This document shows, one piece after another, positions 35,782 to 46,125 of a stretch of 64,000 nt of DNA (the first letter of the stretch is position 1; every line of letters starts with the position of its first letter). A model generated the notes under the pieces. That model searched no databases. It was not told where the DNA came from and saw nothing but the letters and a program-made list of their open reading frames with translations. Origin of the DNA: Staphylococcus petrasii (GTDB taxonomy: Bacteria; Bacillota; Bacilli; Staphylococcales; Staphylococcaceae); assembly GCF_002902565.1 (NCBI RefSeq), contig NZ_PPRC01000013.1:1-64000 (forward strand), in the 5' to 3' direction. Both the position numbers and the translations under genes were made by a program.

Positions 35782-37947
35782 CTATTTCTTAAATGAGTGA
35801 CGAATACGGTTCATCCAGCCAGCACGACGTTTAGAAACGACGGGCATGCCTGAAGGTTGCGCAGCTCGCTTCTTTAACTCTTGACCGTACTTCATCGCTT
35901 CTTGCATTAAGTAAACTTGAGAGTTTAATGGAGATAAATTGTTTTGAACATAATGATACTCACCATTTTGATCTTGATAACGACCTTTTTGGTTATCAGA
36001 CAATTGTAAATCCATAAAGTCTACTAAACGTTTACCAATCTCTTTATCTTCCACAGGGAATAGAATTTCCACACGTTTAATCATGTTACGTGTCATAACG
36101 TCTGCAGATGATAAGTAAATGCGTTCGTCACCATTATTATGGAAGTAATAAATACGTGAGTGTTCTAATAAACGACCTACGATACTTACCACTTCGATAT
36201 TTTCACTAATGCCAGGAATACCTGGTTTTAAGCAACAAATACCACGAATGATTAATTGAATTTTCACACCAGCTTGTGATGCTTCGAATAACTTTTCAAT
36301 AATCGCTTTATCTGTTAATGAGTTCATCTTCATCATGATTTTACCGTTACCATGTTGAAGGTGGCTATTAATTTCTTTATCGATACGATCAATAAAGACA
36401 TCACGAATATCGAATGGTGCTACGATTAATTTATTGTATTCTGGTTTAACAGAGTAGCCACTTAAATAGTTGAAGAAGTTAATCGCATCTTCTGCAATTT
36501 CTTTATTTGTTGTGATGATACCCATGTCAGTATAAAGTTTAGCCGTTTTATCGTTATAGTTACCTGTACCTAAATGGACAAATGATGTTAATTCGTTACC
36601 AATACGTTTAACAACTAAAGCAATTTTACTGTGTGTTTTTAAGTGTGTCATACCGTAAATAACGTGACAGCCGGCATCTTCTAACATACGTGCCCAATGT
36701 ACGTTGTTTTCTTCGTCGAAACGTGCTTTTAATTCTACAAGTACTGTTACTTGTTTACCTTTTTCAGCAGCTTCTTTCAAGCTGTTAATAATAGGCGAAT
36801 CCTTACTTACACGGTATAATGTTTGTTTAATCGCTACTGTGTTTGGATCATCAGCGGCTTCACGAATAAAGTCAACGATAGGTTCGAATGATTCGTATGG
36901 ATGATGGAAGAAGATGTCACGTTTTAATGCAAGGTCATACACGTTGTTATTGCCTAAAGAACGTGGAATTTGTGGTGTATATTTCTCATAAGTTAAGTAA
37001 TTTAATTTATGTGATAAATGATCAACTAGACCAAAGATAAATGTTAAATCTAATGGACCATTTAAGAAATACACGTCTTGTTTATCAACTTCAAGTGTTT
37101 CAATTAACCAGTCTAAATCATCTGGATTAGCTGTACGGCCATCTACTTCTAAACGTACGGCTGAACCACTTTTACGTTCTTTTAAGAAACGTTCGATTTC
37201 GATTAATAAATCTTCTGCGCCATCTTCATGGATAGTTAAATCTGCGTTTCTTGTAATTCTGAAAGTAAATGTATTTAAAACTTCATATCCAGTAAATAAA
37301 TAGTTAATGAAATATGTAATTACGTCTTCAACCATAACTACATATTGTTTAGCTCCCTCATTGTAAGTTAAGAATCTTGGAATGAGTGAAGGAATTTGGA
37401 CAATAGCTGAATTAATTGCATCCTCAGTATCAATATCAACAAAGATATTTAAACTTTTATTATTCAATTTTGGGAAAGGATGGTACGCATCAATGCCAAG
37501 TGGCGTTAAAGTTGGTAAGATTGTTAATTTGAAATCTCTTTCTAACTTAGTTAATAATGTGTCAGATAGTTCATCCGGTTTGCACATCACGATGTCGTAA
37601 TCTTTTAATTGCTCAATTAATTCATTGTAGCGTTCGTATTGTTTATCAACGTATCTTTTTGCTTTCTCTTGGATAGCATCAACTTGTTCTTGTGGTGTCA
37701 TTTGCGCTTTGTTCTCTGGTTTGTCATAGCCCATTTTTACTTGGTCTTTTAAACCAGCGACACGAACCATAAAGAATTCATCTAAGTTCGAACTAAAAAT
37801 TGACACGAAATTTAATTTTTCGAGTAGTGGATTGTTATTATCGTATGATTCTTGTAGTACGCGATAGTTGAAATCCAACCAACTTAATTCGCGGTTATTA
37901 TAGTATTGTGGTAAACTGATATCATTTTCTCCCAATTGAGTTTGCAT
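35782..37947 (-). CDS. ppk1: Polyphosphate kinase (Ppk1)
   Basis: About 721 residues, the four-domain enzyme that makes polyphosphate from ATP. The autophosphorylated histidine is in [12 protein letters not shown], the second His region is [11 protein letters not shown], and the N domain reads [17 protein letters not shown]. The start at 37947 (MQTQLGEN) has GAGGTG ten bases upstream; an ATG seven codons earlier has its GAGG only two bases away. It follows ppx in the same direction after about 100 bases with no terminator, so synthesis and breakdown enzymes are cotranscribed. Confidence 0.95.
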   Translation of the reverse strand: MQTQLGENDISLPQYYNNRELSWLDFNYRVLQESYDNNNPLLEKLNFVSIFSSNLDEFFMVRVAGLKDQVKMGYDKPENKAQMTPQEQVDAIQEKAKRYVDKQYERYNELIEQLKDYDIVMCKPDELSDTLLTKLERDFKLTILPTLTPLGIDAYHPFPKLNNKSLNIFVDIDTEDAINSAIVQIPSLIPRFLTYNEGAKQYVVMVEDVITYFINYLFTGYEVLNTFTFRITRNADLTIHEDGAEDLLIEIERFLKERKSGSAVRLEVDGRTANPDDLDWLIETLEVDKQDVYFLNGPLDLTFIFGLVDHLSHKLNYLTYEKYTPQIPRSLGNNNVYDLALKRDIFFHHPYESFEPIVDFIREAADDPNTVAIKQTLYRVSKDSPIINSLKEAAEKGKQVTVLVELKARFDEENNVHWARMLEDAGCHVIYGMTHLKTHSKIALVVKRIGNELTSFVHLGTGNYNDKTAKLYTDMGIITTNKEIAEDAINFFNYLSGYSVKPEYNKLIVAPFDIRDVFIDRIDKEINSHLQHGNGKIMMKMNSLTDKAIIEKLFEASQAGVKIQLIIRGICCLKPGIPGISENIEVVSIVGRLLEHSRIYYFHNNGDERIYLSSADVMTRNMIKRVEILFPVEDKEIGKRLVDFMDLQLSDNQKGRYQDQNGEYHYVQNNLSPLNSQVYLMQEAMKYGQELKKRAAQPSGMPVVSKRRAGWMNRIRHSFKK

Positions 37948-38045
37948 ATTCCAAATACACCTCGTCATTTCCTCAAATATACTTTATTAATAGTGTTTAA
38001 ATAGTCAATGGCAGAATGACCTAATGCTAAGATAGCATATTAATT

Positions 38046-39587
38046 TTAAGATTTTGTAAAGATGATGGAAACTTTCCCTTTAAGTATCTTTTCGATATGT
38101 TTTTTCTGTCTATTCGCTTGATACTCTTCAGCAATAGGTTCACCATCTGTGTAATATACAGTCAATTCATAGTCATCTTCGCCTTTTTTCTTTTTCTTCA
38201 ATTCCACATCATCAACGAAACTTGTGTGTGAAATATTTAGCGCATTGATAAACTTAATGATGCCACCCAATGCTTGGATTGTATCGATTTCTTTACTACT
38301 AAACCATCCTGTTTCTTTGCAATAAAACTTAAGTAGCGATTTATTTTTAAAACTAGCGAGTAATGCAAGTTTTACGCGGTCTTTATGCGTATAGCCGTTA
38401 ATCATTGAGTTCGCAATAATGTAGTAAGTATGTGGCGAACTTGAATCTGAATCGATAAAGCTACCTAAGTAATAAATGTAAGCGCCTTCTTCAAAAAGAC
38501 GTTGATCGTTCTCACTAACGTCTAAATCACGCATTTTAATTAGTTGCGCTAATAAAGATTTAGCTAATTTTAAGCGGGCTTGCGAACTCACATCCTCAAT
38601 ATGATATTCACGTGCTAAAAAATGGATTGCCTCTTTACGCACATTATTTTTATCAAACACATCTGGATAACTTTCACGAATTTGTTTAATCACATAGCCT
38701 TCGCGTAATCCGTTTCTTGAAAATGTAAATTGTGTGGCGTCTACTTTTTTATAAAGTGTTTTAAAGACTGATACAGCTGGTAGAATAATGTCTACACGGT
38801 CACGACTTAATCCATCTAGGTTAGTTAAATCATCACGTGAACTTTTACGGATAATATCATACACTTCATCAATGTCTTTATTCGTCATTGTATAGTTATG
38901 AACGCCACCAATAGGGTATGAGTGTTCAGCTTGATGGATACGTGCGACGTTTCGTGCAGAACCACCAACACCAACTAATGCCACTTCTTGATCCTTTAAC
39001 CAATCTAACGTATCAAATTGTTGAGATAAGAATTTCTCCATATCTTTAATCGCATTTTTATCGTTATGATCTTTGCCTTCAAAGAATTTACGTTTTAATG
39101 TGACAACACCAAATGGGAAACTATGAGATTCAAATAGTTCTTTGTCTTTGAACAGGGTTACTTCTGTAGAACCACCGCCGATATCTACAGAGATACCATT
39201 TTCAATTTCAGTCGTATGTGTAATCGCATAGTAACCGTAATACGCTTCATCTTTTTCAGGGACGATCTGAACATCAAGGCCGACTTCCTTTTTAACTTCT
39301 TTCACAATTTCATCGTTATTCTTTGATTGACGAATGGCAGCTGTCGCAATAGGATGTAATTCTGTAACCTCAAATTTGTCTGAAACAGATTTGAAACTAT
39401 GTAATGCATCGATTAAGACATGTATGCCTTCTTTACTCATTTTGTTATCTTTAGTGAGATATTGGCTCAAGCGAGCAGGGGTTTTAATATTGAGCAATTC
39501 ACTAAGACCTGTATTTTTATCGAATTTAAATATTACTAATCTGATGGTATTTGATCCAATATCGATTAAACCTATACGTTCTTCCAT
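38046..39587 (-). CDS. ppx: Exopolyphosphatase (Ppx/GppA family)
   Basis: About 513 residues. The ASKHA fold is shown by the first phosphate loop GLIDIGSNTIRLVIF and the second, VDIGGGSTEVTLF; the C-terminal HD-like helical domain is present, giving the long form of Ppx. It hydrolyses terminal phosphates of polyphosphate and may also act on pppGpp, which would connect it to RelP. AGGAGG lies five bases before the chosen ATG (an adjacent ATG is one codon upstream). First gene of the ppx-ppk operon. Confidence 0.94.
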   Translation of the reverse strand: MEERIGLIDIGSNTIRLVIFKFDKNTGLSELLNIKTPARLSQYLTKDNKMSKEGIHVLIDALHSFKSVSDKFEVTELHPIATAAIRQSKNNDEIVKEVKKEVGLDVQIVPEKDEAYYGYYAITHTTEIENGISVDIGGGSTEVTLFKDKELFESHSFPFGVVTLKRKFFEGKDHNDKNAIKDMEKFLSQQFDTLDWLKDQEVALVGVGGSARNVARIHQAEHSYPIGGVHNYTMTNKDIDEVYDIIRKSSRDDLTNLDGLSRDRVDIILPAVSVFKTLYKKVDATQFTFSRNGLREGYVIKQIRESYPDVFDKNNVRKEAIHFLAREYHIEDVSSQARLKLAKSLLAQLIKMRDLDVSENDQRLFEEGAYIYYLGSFIDSDSSSPHTYYIIANSMINGYTHKDRVKLALLASFKNKSLLKFYCKETGWFSSKEIDTIQALGGIIKFINALNISHTSFVDDVELKKKKKGEDDYELTVYYTDGEPIAEEYQANRQKKHIEKILKGKVSIIFTKS

Positions 39588-39703
39588 CATGTCCTCCTCA
39601 ATGACTAGAATATGTGTTGAATTTTATTACTTATTTATACTTTTATTTTACCGTAATATTGTGGATTGAAAAAGGGAACAAAAGGAAATCTTAGTTTATT
39701 AAT

Positions 39704-39756
39704 AAGAAAAAAGTAGAAAAGAAATCAATTAATTTGAAAACGATTTCTTTTCTACT
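39704..39756 (-). terminator. Terminator of the abgT-like gene
   Basis: AGTAGAAAAGAAATC and GATTTCTTTTCTACT form a perfect 15-base stem, with TTTTTTC following on the minus strand. Confidence 0.85.
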
Positions 39757-39767
39757 CTTTTGTTTAA

Positions 39768-41312
39768 TTATTTAGGTATTTTAACAGGGCCACCTGGTCC
39801 TAGTGGTATACCAAGTAAGTACCAGATAATCACGAAAATAGTCCAGGCGATACTTAAAGCAATGGTGTATGGCATGAGACTTGAAAGTAGTGAACCAAGT
39901 TTCATATTTTTATCATACTTTTGCGCATAAGAAAGCAGTAATGGCATATAAGGCATCATTGGAGTAATAGGATTGGTAACTGAGTCACCTACACGATAAA
40001 TCATTTGTGTGAACGCGGGGTGGAAGCCAACTAAAATCATCATTGGGACGAATATTGGAGCGAGAATACCCCATTTAGCTGACGCACTGCCAATCAACAT
40101 ATTCACTAAACTACTTAGGAAGATGATACCAATAATAAGGATGATACCATTCTGATGTTGTAACAATTTAGCACCATACACAGCGACGATAATGCCTAGG
40201 TTACTCCATTGTAAAAAGGCAAGTAACTGGGCTGCGAAAAATACAATTAAGATGAATGAGCCCATTGAACCTAATGAATCTGCAATCATACTGCCTAAAT
40301 CTTTGGTGCTTTTAATTTGTTTACTCATAACCCCATAAATCACGCCAGGAATTAAGAAGAGAACTAAGATAACTAAACCGACACCATTAATTAATGGTGA
40401 ATCGTCTATTAAGCTACCTGTCTTTGCATTACGAAGCCAACTTGACTCAGGAATACAACAAATAATAAGCGCGATAATTAAGATAAGAAATGAAATATTT
40501 GCCCATAAAAGTGCTTTTTTCTCAGTTGGTGTTACTTTAGATGATGTTTCATCTTCTTCATCTAGGTCAGATTGACTTTCATCATACTTGCCTAAATGGG
40601 GTAGCACAATTTTAGTTGTCACGAAGTAAATAACGGGTAGTACCAAGAATACACTGGCAGCGATAAAGTACCAGTTCATTGCGACATTAATTTTAACGTG
40701 ATCTGAAACAATCTTTGTAGCTGGCTCAGTAAAGGCATAGACGAGCGCATCTTGCATACCGATTAATAGATTGGCACCGAAGCCACCAACTGCAGCAGCG
40801 TATGCCATTGTTAAACCTGCGATAGGATGGTAACCAATCTTAATGAAAAGCATCGCAGCAAGTGGTGGTAAAATCACTGTTGCTGCATCTCCCGCTAAAC
40901 TACCTAAGATACCAATTAAAATAATCGTAGGTAAGATAAGTTTGTTAGAGGCTTTATTCACGACTGAAATCATTAACTTGTCAAAGTAGCCTGTCTTTTC
41001 GGCGGCACCGACACCAATCATTACAGCAAGCACTAAACCGAGTGCTGGGAATTCAGAGAAATTCTTAATTGCATCATTCATAATCATCGCAATGCCGTCT
41101 GTACTGATAATACTTTTAGCATGGATAAGTTTTCCTGTTCCAGGATGTTTAACTGAGATATTAAATAAAGAAACAATCCACGTGATGACGGCTAAACCGA
41201 CACACATGAGAAAGAAGAGTACTGCTGGATCGGGTAATTTATTACCCACTTTTTCAACGCCATTTAAAAACTTTGTAAGTAAAGATGGTTTATCTTTTGT
41301 ATTTGTTGTCAT
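39768..41312 (-). CDS. AbgT-family transporter (p-aminobenzoyl-glutamate/antimetabolite)
   Basis: A 514-residue multi-pass membrane protein. Family signs are PDPAVLFFLMCVGLAVITW near the N terminus, GDAATVILPPLAAMLF, and NPITPMMPYMPLLL in the C-terminal half, which form the paired hairpins. Relatives import p-aminobenzoyl-glutamate or export sulfonamides by proton drive. The start at 41312 (MTTNTKDK) has GGGGG nine bases upstream; a longer reading to 41351 is less likely. A CodY-like box lies about 60 bases upstream. It is divergent from the SDR gene. Confidence 0.9.
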   Translation of the reverse strand: MTTNTKDKPSLLTKFLNGVEKVGNKLPDPAVLFFLMCVGLAVITWIVSLFNISVKHPGTGKLIHAKSIISTDGIAMIMNDAIKNFSEFPALGLVLAVMIGVGAAEKTGYFDKLMISVVNKASNKLILPTIILIGILGSLAGDAATVILPPLAAMLFIKIGYHPIAGLTMAYAAAVGGFGANLLIGMQDALVYAFTEPATKIVSDHVKINVAMNWYFIAASVFLVLPVIYFVTTKIVLPHLGKYDESQSDLDEEDETSSKVTPTEKKALLWANISFLILIIALIICCIPESSWLRNAKTGSLIDDSPLINGVGLVILVLFLIPGVIYGVMSKQIKSTKDLGSMIADSLGSMGSFILIVFFAAQLLAFLQWSNLGIIVAVYGAKLLQHQNGIILIIGIIFLSSLVNMLIGSASAKWGILAPIFVPMMILVGFHPAFTQMIYRVGDSVTNPITPMMPYMPLLLSYAQKYDKNMKLGSLLSSLMPYTIALSIAWTIFVIIWYLLGIPLGPGGPVKIPK

Positions 41313-41371
41313 GAAATGGCCCCCTTTGTTAGATAACGTAAAGTATAACAAACTATTTTTTAAAATATAGC

Positions 41372-41386
41372 AATATTCAGAAATTT
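41372..41386 (-). promoter_or_regulatory. CodY-like box upstream of the abgT-like gene
   Basis: AATATTCAGAAATTT matches the CodY consensus AATTTTCWGAAAATT at 13 of 15 positions. It lies in the divergent region of the transporter and the SDR. Confidence 0.4.
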
Positions 41387-41574
41387 AAATATAATAATTA
41401 ATTATTACTTGAATAAGTTATTTAAAATTATAAATTTTGGATATTAGGTTTAAAATCTTTTTTGTTAAGCGCTATCATTCGTTCGCTCGCGTTTGAGGTG
41501 CTTCATTTTGTGGAAAAAGAAGGAAGAATAAAACAATAAGTTGAGTAGAAATCAATTTGGGAGCGTGAACAATT

Positions 41575-42393
41575 ATGAAACGTTTAGAAAATAAAATCGC
41601 AGTGATTACTGGGGCTAGCACTGGTATTGGGCAAGCATCTGCGAAAGCATTAGCTGAAGAAGGTGCGCATGTCTTAGCATTAGATATTTCGGATGAATTA
41701 GAAAAAACTGTCGAAGAAATTAAACAAAATGGCGGACAAGCGACTGCTTATAAAGTAGATATTTCGGATGATCAACAAGTTCAAGATTTCGCGAAGAAAG
41801 CGAAAGATGAATATGGACGTATTGATGTCATCTTTAATAACGCAGGTGTGGACCACAGTGCAGGTCGTATTCATGAATATCCAGTGGAAGTGTTCGATAA
41901 TATCATGAATGTGGATATGAGAGGAACATTCTTAGTAACGAAATTCTTACTTCCATTAATGATGGATAATGGCGGTTCTATTATTAATACGTCTTCATTC
42001 TCAGGACAAGCGGCGGACTTATATCGTTCAGGATATAACGCTGCGAAAGGTGCAGTAATTAACTTTACGAAATCTATCGCGATTGAATATGGTCGTGAGA
42101 ATATCCGTGCCAACGCGATTGCACCAGGTACAATTGAAACACCATTAGTTGATAACTTAGCAGGTACGTCTGAAGATGAAGCGGGTAAAACATTCCGTGA
42201 AAATCAAAAATGGGTAACACCACTAGGTCGTTTAGGTAAACCAGAAGAAGTAGGCAAACTTGTAGCCTTCTTAGCATCAGACGATAGTTCATTCATTACT
42301 GGTGAAACAATTCGTATTGATGGTGGTGTGATGGCATACACTTGGCCTGGCGAAATGTTAAGTGATGACAGTTGGAAAAATACAGTAGAATAG
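41575..42393 (+). CDS. Short-chain dehydrogenase/reductase (SDR), 272 residues
   Basis: A classical SDR with the coenzyme motif TGASTGIGQ near residue 13, the NNAG motif, catalytic serine in NTSSFS, and Tyr-x-x-x-Lys in YNAAKG. The C terminus ending YTWPGEMLSDDSWKNTVE is longer than usual for the family. The substrate is unknown. GGGAGCG precedes the ATG. It is monocistronic and ends in a strong terminator. It is 41 residues longer than the SDR at 31.8 kb, and the two differ in sequence, so they are not recent duplicates. Confidence 0.88.
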   Translation: MKRLENKIAVITGASTGIGQASAKALAEEGAHVLALDISDELEKTVEEIKQNGGQATAYKVDISDDQQVQDFAKKAKDEYGRIDVIFNNAGVDHSAGRIHEYPVEVFDNIMNVDMRGTFLVTKFLLPLMMDNGGSIINTSSFSGQAADLYRSGYNAAKGAVINFTKSIAIEYGRENIRANAIAPGTIETPLVDNLAGTSEDEAGKTFRENQKWVTPLGRLGKPEEVGKLVAFLASDDSSFITGETIRIDGGVMAYTWPGEMLSDDSWKNTVE

Positions 42394-42414
42394 AAATGGA
42401 TTGTAGTATTAATG

Positions 42415-42446
42415 AAAAGGCTGAGACAAAATGTCTCAGCCTTTAT
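42415..42446 (+). terminator. Terminator of the 272-residue SDR gene
   Basis: AAAGGCTGAGACA and TGTCTCAGCCTTT form a perfect 13-base stem with a three-base loop. Confidence 0.88.
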
Positions 42447-42631
42447 TAACGCTTTGGCAGTAGGGTTTGGTTTGAACAATATAAGAAACATAAAGACGAC
42501 TAATGCCAATACACCATTTAAAACCCCAGTCTACTGCTATAAGTTAATTTTTGTTTCGTCAAATGACGTTAATCTTCGTTCAAATAATTATATCATATCA
42601 AAATATAAAAATACACTTTTAAAATAATATA

Positions 42632-43708
42632 TCACCATTTAATTTTGTTATAAGCATCATCGTTGAGTGAGCGGACGATTTCAGTTACAAGTCGTACTGA
42701 ATTTTCATAGTCATCTGTATGCAACACTGAAACATTTGAATGCATGTAACGTAATGCCACGCCAATAGAGATAGTAGGGATACCTTCATTTGCGACGTGA
42801 ATACTACCAGCGTCTGTACCACCGCCTGGCGTTGTGTCCCATTGAACTGTAATATAATGTTTCTTCGCCACTTCTTTAATGTGTTGACGTAAACCTTGAT
42901 GCGCCACATTAGATGCGTCCATTAATATTACAACAGGTCCATTACCGATAGCCGTTTCACTACCTAAATTAGTCATCCCAGGAGTATCAAATGCTACAGC
43001 TACATCTACTGCGATGGCTAAGTCTGGTTTAATTTTATTAGCAGCCACTTTAGCACCACGTAAACCGACTTCTTCTTGCACAGTTGCGCCAGAATATAGA
43101 TCGATACCAATTTGTTCATCTTTTAAATTTTTAAGAACATCGATAGCAAGCGCACAACCATAGCGGTTATCGAAGGCTTTAGCAGTTAAATATTTACCAT
43201 TCGCAAGTTGCTCGAACTCACTATATGGTGTAATCATATTGCCAACTTCTACACCGTGTTGTTCTGCATCTTCTTTACTGCGCACGCCGATATCGATGAA
43301 CATCTCTTTAATATCGATTGGCTTTTTACGTGCTTCAGGTGTAAGGACATGAGGCGGTTTAGAACCAATGATACCGCGAATCTCTTTGCCCTCATCTGTC
43401 GTGATCGTTACTTTTTGTGACAACATTACTTGATTCCACCAGCCACCAATTGGTTGGAATTTGATGAACCCATTATTATCAATGCTTGTCACGATGAAGC
43501 CGATTTCGTCTAAGTGTCCTGACACCATTAACGATTTAGTACCTGTTTTACTTTCTTTTTTTCCGAAAATGCCACCCAAACCGTCTTCGATAATTTCATC
43601 ACTCACGGGTTCTAAATAATGACGCATTGTTTCTTTAACTTTGCGTTCGTAACCTGCAATACCATTTACGTCAGTCAATGACTTAAGTAATTCAATTGAC
43701 TCTTTCAT
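42632..43708 (-). CDS. M42-family metallo-aminopeptidase (glutamyl aminopeptidase/FrvX-like)
   Basis: A 358-residue zinc peptidase, probably a dodecameric tetrahedral shell that trims short peptides in the cytoplasm. Metal ligands and catalytic residues are in VSGHLDEIGFIV, AFDNRYGCALAID, TVQEEVGLRGA and VDVAVAFDTPG, with the last histidine in YMHSNVS. The length is standard. Closest named relatives are glutamyl aminopeptidase (PepA) and FrvX. A CodY-like box upstream would fit control by amino-acid supply. No operon partner. Confidence 0.92.
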   Translation of the reverse strand: MKESIELLKSLTDVNGIAGYERKVKETMRHYLEPVSDEIIEDGLGGIFGKKESKTGTKSLMVSGHLDEIGFIVTSIDNNGFIKFQPIGGWWNQVMLSQKVTITTDEGKEIRGIIGSKPPHVLTPEARKKPIDIKEMFIDIGVRSKEDAEQHGVEVGNMITPYSEFEQLANGKYLTAKAFDNRYGCALAIDVLKNLKDEQIGIDLYSGATVQEEVGLRGAKVAANKIKPDLAIAVDVAVAFDTPGMTNLGSETAIGNGPVVILMDASNVAHQGLRQHIKEVAKKHYITVQWDTTPGGGTDAGSIHVANEGIPTISIGVALRYMHSNVSVLHTDDYENSVRLVTEIVRSLNDDAYNKIKW

Positions 43709-43763
43709 AAGTATGAGACCCCCTAATATATGTAATTACAATCATTGTAGCATGATTAAACTT

Positions 43764-43778
43764 AATTTTCTGAAAAAA
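43764..43778 (-). promoter_or_regulatory. CodY-like box upstream of the M42 peptidase
   Basis: AATTTTCTGAAAAAA matches the CodY consensus at 13 of 15 positions, 56 bases before the peptidase start codon. Confidence 0.45.
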
Positions 43779-43880
43779 TAATGGTTTAAAATATAAAAAG
43801 AATTGAAAAATCTCACATCAACAATAAGTAAGTGCTATAATTTATTGTGAAAATGAATAAAAGGGAAGTAGAGGCATATC

Positions 43881-44339
43881 ATGAAGAAATTCTTAATATT
43901 AGTGGGCATTATTGTATTAAGTGTAAGCATGCTAAGTGCTTGTAGTAAAGAACGTTCGAAGACATATGAAGGTGACGTTGACGGTAAACACGTCATCACA
44001 ACTTTAACTTATAAGAAAAATAAAGTGTTAAAACAAAACACAATTAGCACGTTAAAATATAATGATTTAGGTATGTCGAAAGAAGAAGGTAAAAAAACAT
44101 TTGATGATAATCGTTCGTTGAAAGATTATAAAGGCGTATCTTATAAATTAGAAGACAAGCATGAAAAATGGGTTGAAAACGTTGAGATTGACTACAAAAA
44201 AGCAGATCTTAAAAAAATAGGAAAACAACTTCCGTACGCTACATTATCTAAAAATGGTAAGAAAGTGAATATGGAAGGGTCAGTACGTTATTTAAAACAT
44301 TTAGGATTTAAACAAAAATCGAATATGACAGAAGACTAG
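43881..44339 (+). CDS. YehR-family (DUF1307) lipoprotein
   Basis: A 152-residue secreted lipoprotein: signal peptide with lipobox LSAC and lipidated Cys21, then a single DUF1307 domain (SKTYEGDVDGKHVITTLTYKKNKV and SKEEGKKTF are typical). The function of the family is unknown. The mature part is rich in lysine (long KK and KKADLKK stretches). GGGAAG lies before the ATG. It is convergent with metY, and a structured non-coding region with two hairpins separates them. Confidence 0.87.
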   Translation: MKKFLILVGIIVLSVSMLSACSKERSKTYEGDVDGKHVITTLTYKKNKVLKQNTISTLKYNDLGMSKEEGKKTFDDNRSLKDYKGVSYKLEDKHEKWVENVEIDYKKADLKKIGKQLPYATLSKNGKKVNMEGSVRYLKHLGFKQKSNMTED

Positions 44340-44344
44340 AAAGA

Positions 44345-44510
44345 AAAAAGGAGTGGGCGAAGTTGCCCACTCCTAAACTGTAGATAAACCCTTTCACTCG
44401 TCGTCACCTTATGCGTTCCTAGGTCATTTACGTATAGTAAACTCCCGTCGTCACACATTTCGTTTCCTCGATTGGTAAGGGTTTTCTGACAGTCTTTCTG
44501 CTATTAATTA
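44345..44510 (-). ncRNA. Candidate small RNA between the YehR lipoprotein gene and metY
   Basis: On the minus strand a 165-base segment starts near AAAACCCTT, whose partner AAGGGTTT lies 100 bases on, repeats the motif GTGACGACG twice, and ends in the hairpin AGGAGTGGGC-AACTTC-GCCCACTCCT followed by TTTTTT. That terminator is poorly oriented for the plus-strand lipoprotein gene, and metY already has its own terminator at 44521-44556. No ORF fits. It matches no RNA family I can name, and its promoter is not clear. Confidence 0.45.
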
Positions 44511-44520
44511 CTGTAACAAT

Positions 44521-44556
44521 AAAAAAAGAGTGGACAATTTTGTCCGCTCTTTTTTA
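44521..44556. terminator. Terminator after metY
   Basis: AAAAAAAGAGTGGACA and TGTCCGCTCTTTTTT form a stem with flanking A and T runs, so it can work in both directions. It is adjacent to the metY stop. Confidence 0.85.
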
Positions 44557-44560
44557 CTAG

Positions 44561-45847
44561 TTAAATACTGTTTAGTGCAGTGTCTAGGTCGTTGATAATA
44601 TCTTCAGCATTTTCAGTACCGATAGATAGACGCACCATTTCTGGTAATACGCCAGATTGACGTTGTTCTTCTTCAGTTAATTGTTGATGTGTAGTACTTG
44701 CTGGATGGATGACTAATGATTTTGAATCACCGACGTTTGCAAGTAATGAGAATAATTGTAATTCGTCAACAAAGTGAGCGATATCGTCAATTGAACCATC
44801 CACACCAAATGTAAGAATAGCACCTTGTCCTTTAGGTAAATATTTATTTGCGAGTTGATGATATTTACTGTTTTCAAGTCCTGGATAATTAACCCATGTC
44901 ACTTTAGGGTGTTGATCAAGGAAGCGTGCTACTTTTAAGGCATTTTCAGAGTGACGTTCCATACGTAAATGAAGTGTTTCAAGACCGATTAGGAATTCAT
45001 GAACATTGTAAGGTGAAACGGCTGAACCTAAGTCACGTAATAATTGAACACGAGCTTTCGTGATATAAGCAGCTTCGCCAACATCTTTCGTATAAGAAAT
45101 ACCGTGATAGCTAGGGTCAGGCTCAACTAAACCAGGGAATTTGCCGTTATCCCAATTGAATTTACCGCTATCCACGATGATACCGCCGATAGAAGTACCG
45201 TGACCGCCAATAAATTTAGTAGCAGAGTGAATGACAACGTCAGCACCATGTTCGAATGGACGACATAAGTAAGGAGAGGCAAATGTATTATCAATCACTA
45301 ATGGCACTCCGTGGTGGTGAGCAATATTTGCGACTGCTTCGATATCTAACACATCGATGGCAGGGTTACCAATTGTTTCTGCGTAAATCGCGCGTGTTTT
45401 ATCATTAATTGCTTCTTTAAAATTTTCAGGATGACTTGGATCGACAAAATGGACTTTGATGCCTAATTTTCTAAAAGTAATATTTAATAAGTTGAATGAA
45501 CCTCCGTAAAGGTTTGAAGAGGCAACGATTTCTGAACCAGTTTCAACAATGTTGAGTAAGGCAAGGGTGATAGCTGCTTGACCAGATGAAGTTGCGAGCG
45601 CACCTACGCCACCTTCTAACTGAGCCACACGTTCTTCGAAGACATTTTGCGTAGGGTTCATAATACGTGTGTAGATATTTCCTGGTTGGGCAAGAGAGAA
45701 TAAATCTTGAGCGTGTTGCGTGTTATCAAAGACATAGCTTGATGTTTGATAAATCGGCACTGCACGTGATTTAGAGAATTCATCGATGACTTGACCGGCG
45801 TGAATCGTTTGAGTTTCAATTTTCCAATTTGGGCGTTGTTCTGACAT
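44561..45847 (-). CDS. metY: O-acetylhomoserine sulfhydrylase
   Basis: A 428-residue PLP enzyme of the Cys/Met metabolism family that makes homocysteine from O-acetylhomoserine and sulfide. The PLP lysine is in [11 protein letters not shown], and [13 protein letters not shown] and NLYGGSF are cofactor contacts. The 420-430 length with the insert between the two halves is characteristic of MetY/CysD rather than the shorter MetB/MetC. The start at 45847 has GGAGG eight bases upstream. A near-perfect CodY box directly upstream fits amino-acid control. Confidence 0.92.
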   Translation of the reverse strand: MSEQRPNWKIETQTIHAGQVIDEFSKSRAVPIYQTSSYVFDNTQHAQDLFSLAQPGNIYTRIMNPTQNVFEERVAQLEGGVGALATSSGQAAITLALLNIVETGSEIVASSNLYGGSFNLLNITFRKLGIKVHFVDPSHPENFKEAINDKTRAIYAETIGNPAIDVLDIEAVANIAHHHGVPLVIDNTFASPYLCRPFEHGADVVIHSATKFIGGHGTSIGGIIVDSGKFNWDNGKFPGLVEPDPSYHGISYTKDVGEAAYITKARVQLLRDLGSAVSPYNVHEFLIGLETLHLRMERHSENALKVARFLDQHPKVTWVNYPGLENSKYHQLANKYLPKGQGAILTFGVDGSIDDIAHFVDELQLFSLLANVGDSKSLVIHPASTTHQQLTEEEQRQSGVLPEMVRLSIGTENAEDIINDLDTALNSI

Positions 45848-45869
45848 AGTGAGGACCTCCAATAAATTG

Positions 45870-45884
45870 AATTTTCAGATAATT
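45870..45884 (-). promoter_or_regulatory. CodY box of metY
   Basis: AATTTTCAGATAATT matches AATTTTCWGAAAATT at 14 of 15 positions. It lies 23 bases before the start codon, where CodY would block the transcript in rich conditions. Confidence 0.7.
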
Positions 45885-45960
45885 ATATTTATATATATTA
45901 TACAGAAGTTGGAGGGTAAATCAAACCAAATTACTCGGGATTGGAAAATAAATATAAATT

Positions 45961-46122
45961 AAGAGGCTAGACAAGAAAGCTAATGCTCTGGGAAACTAAT
46001 TAACGGCTTCCCAAAAGCAGGATTCTCGGCAGAGACCGTCACGACTCGACAAAATTTGGGAAGCAATTTTGCTTATCGTTCGGTTCTGCTCAAATCCTAA
46101 ACGCTTTTGTCCAGACCTCTGT
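45961..46122. repeat. Inverted-repeat element between metY and the glutamate-synthase-like gene
   Basis: AGAGGCTAGACAAG and CTTTTGTCCAGACCTCT are inexact outer arms; an inner pair, GCTTCCCAAAAGCAGG and GGGAAGCAATTTTGCTT, allows a long folded RNA. It resembles other staphylococcal intergenic palindromes but is not a copy of the 125-bp family. It may terminate the minus-strand gene that ends just beyond it. Confidence 0.55.
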
Positions 46123-46125
46123 GCT

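Noticed and set aside
45863-45960. T-box or S-box riboswitch upstream of metY
   Set aside because: The conserved T-box (GGTGG-ACCGCG type) and S-box blocks are absent; the leader is short and AT-rich.
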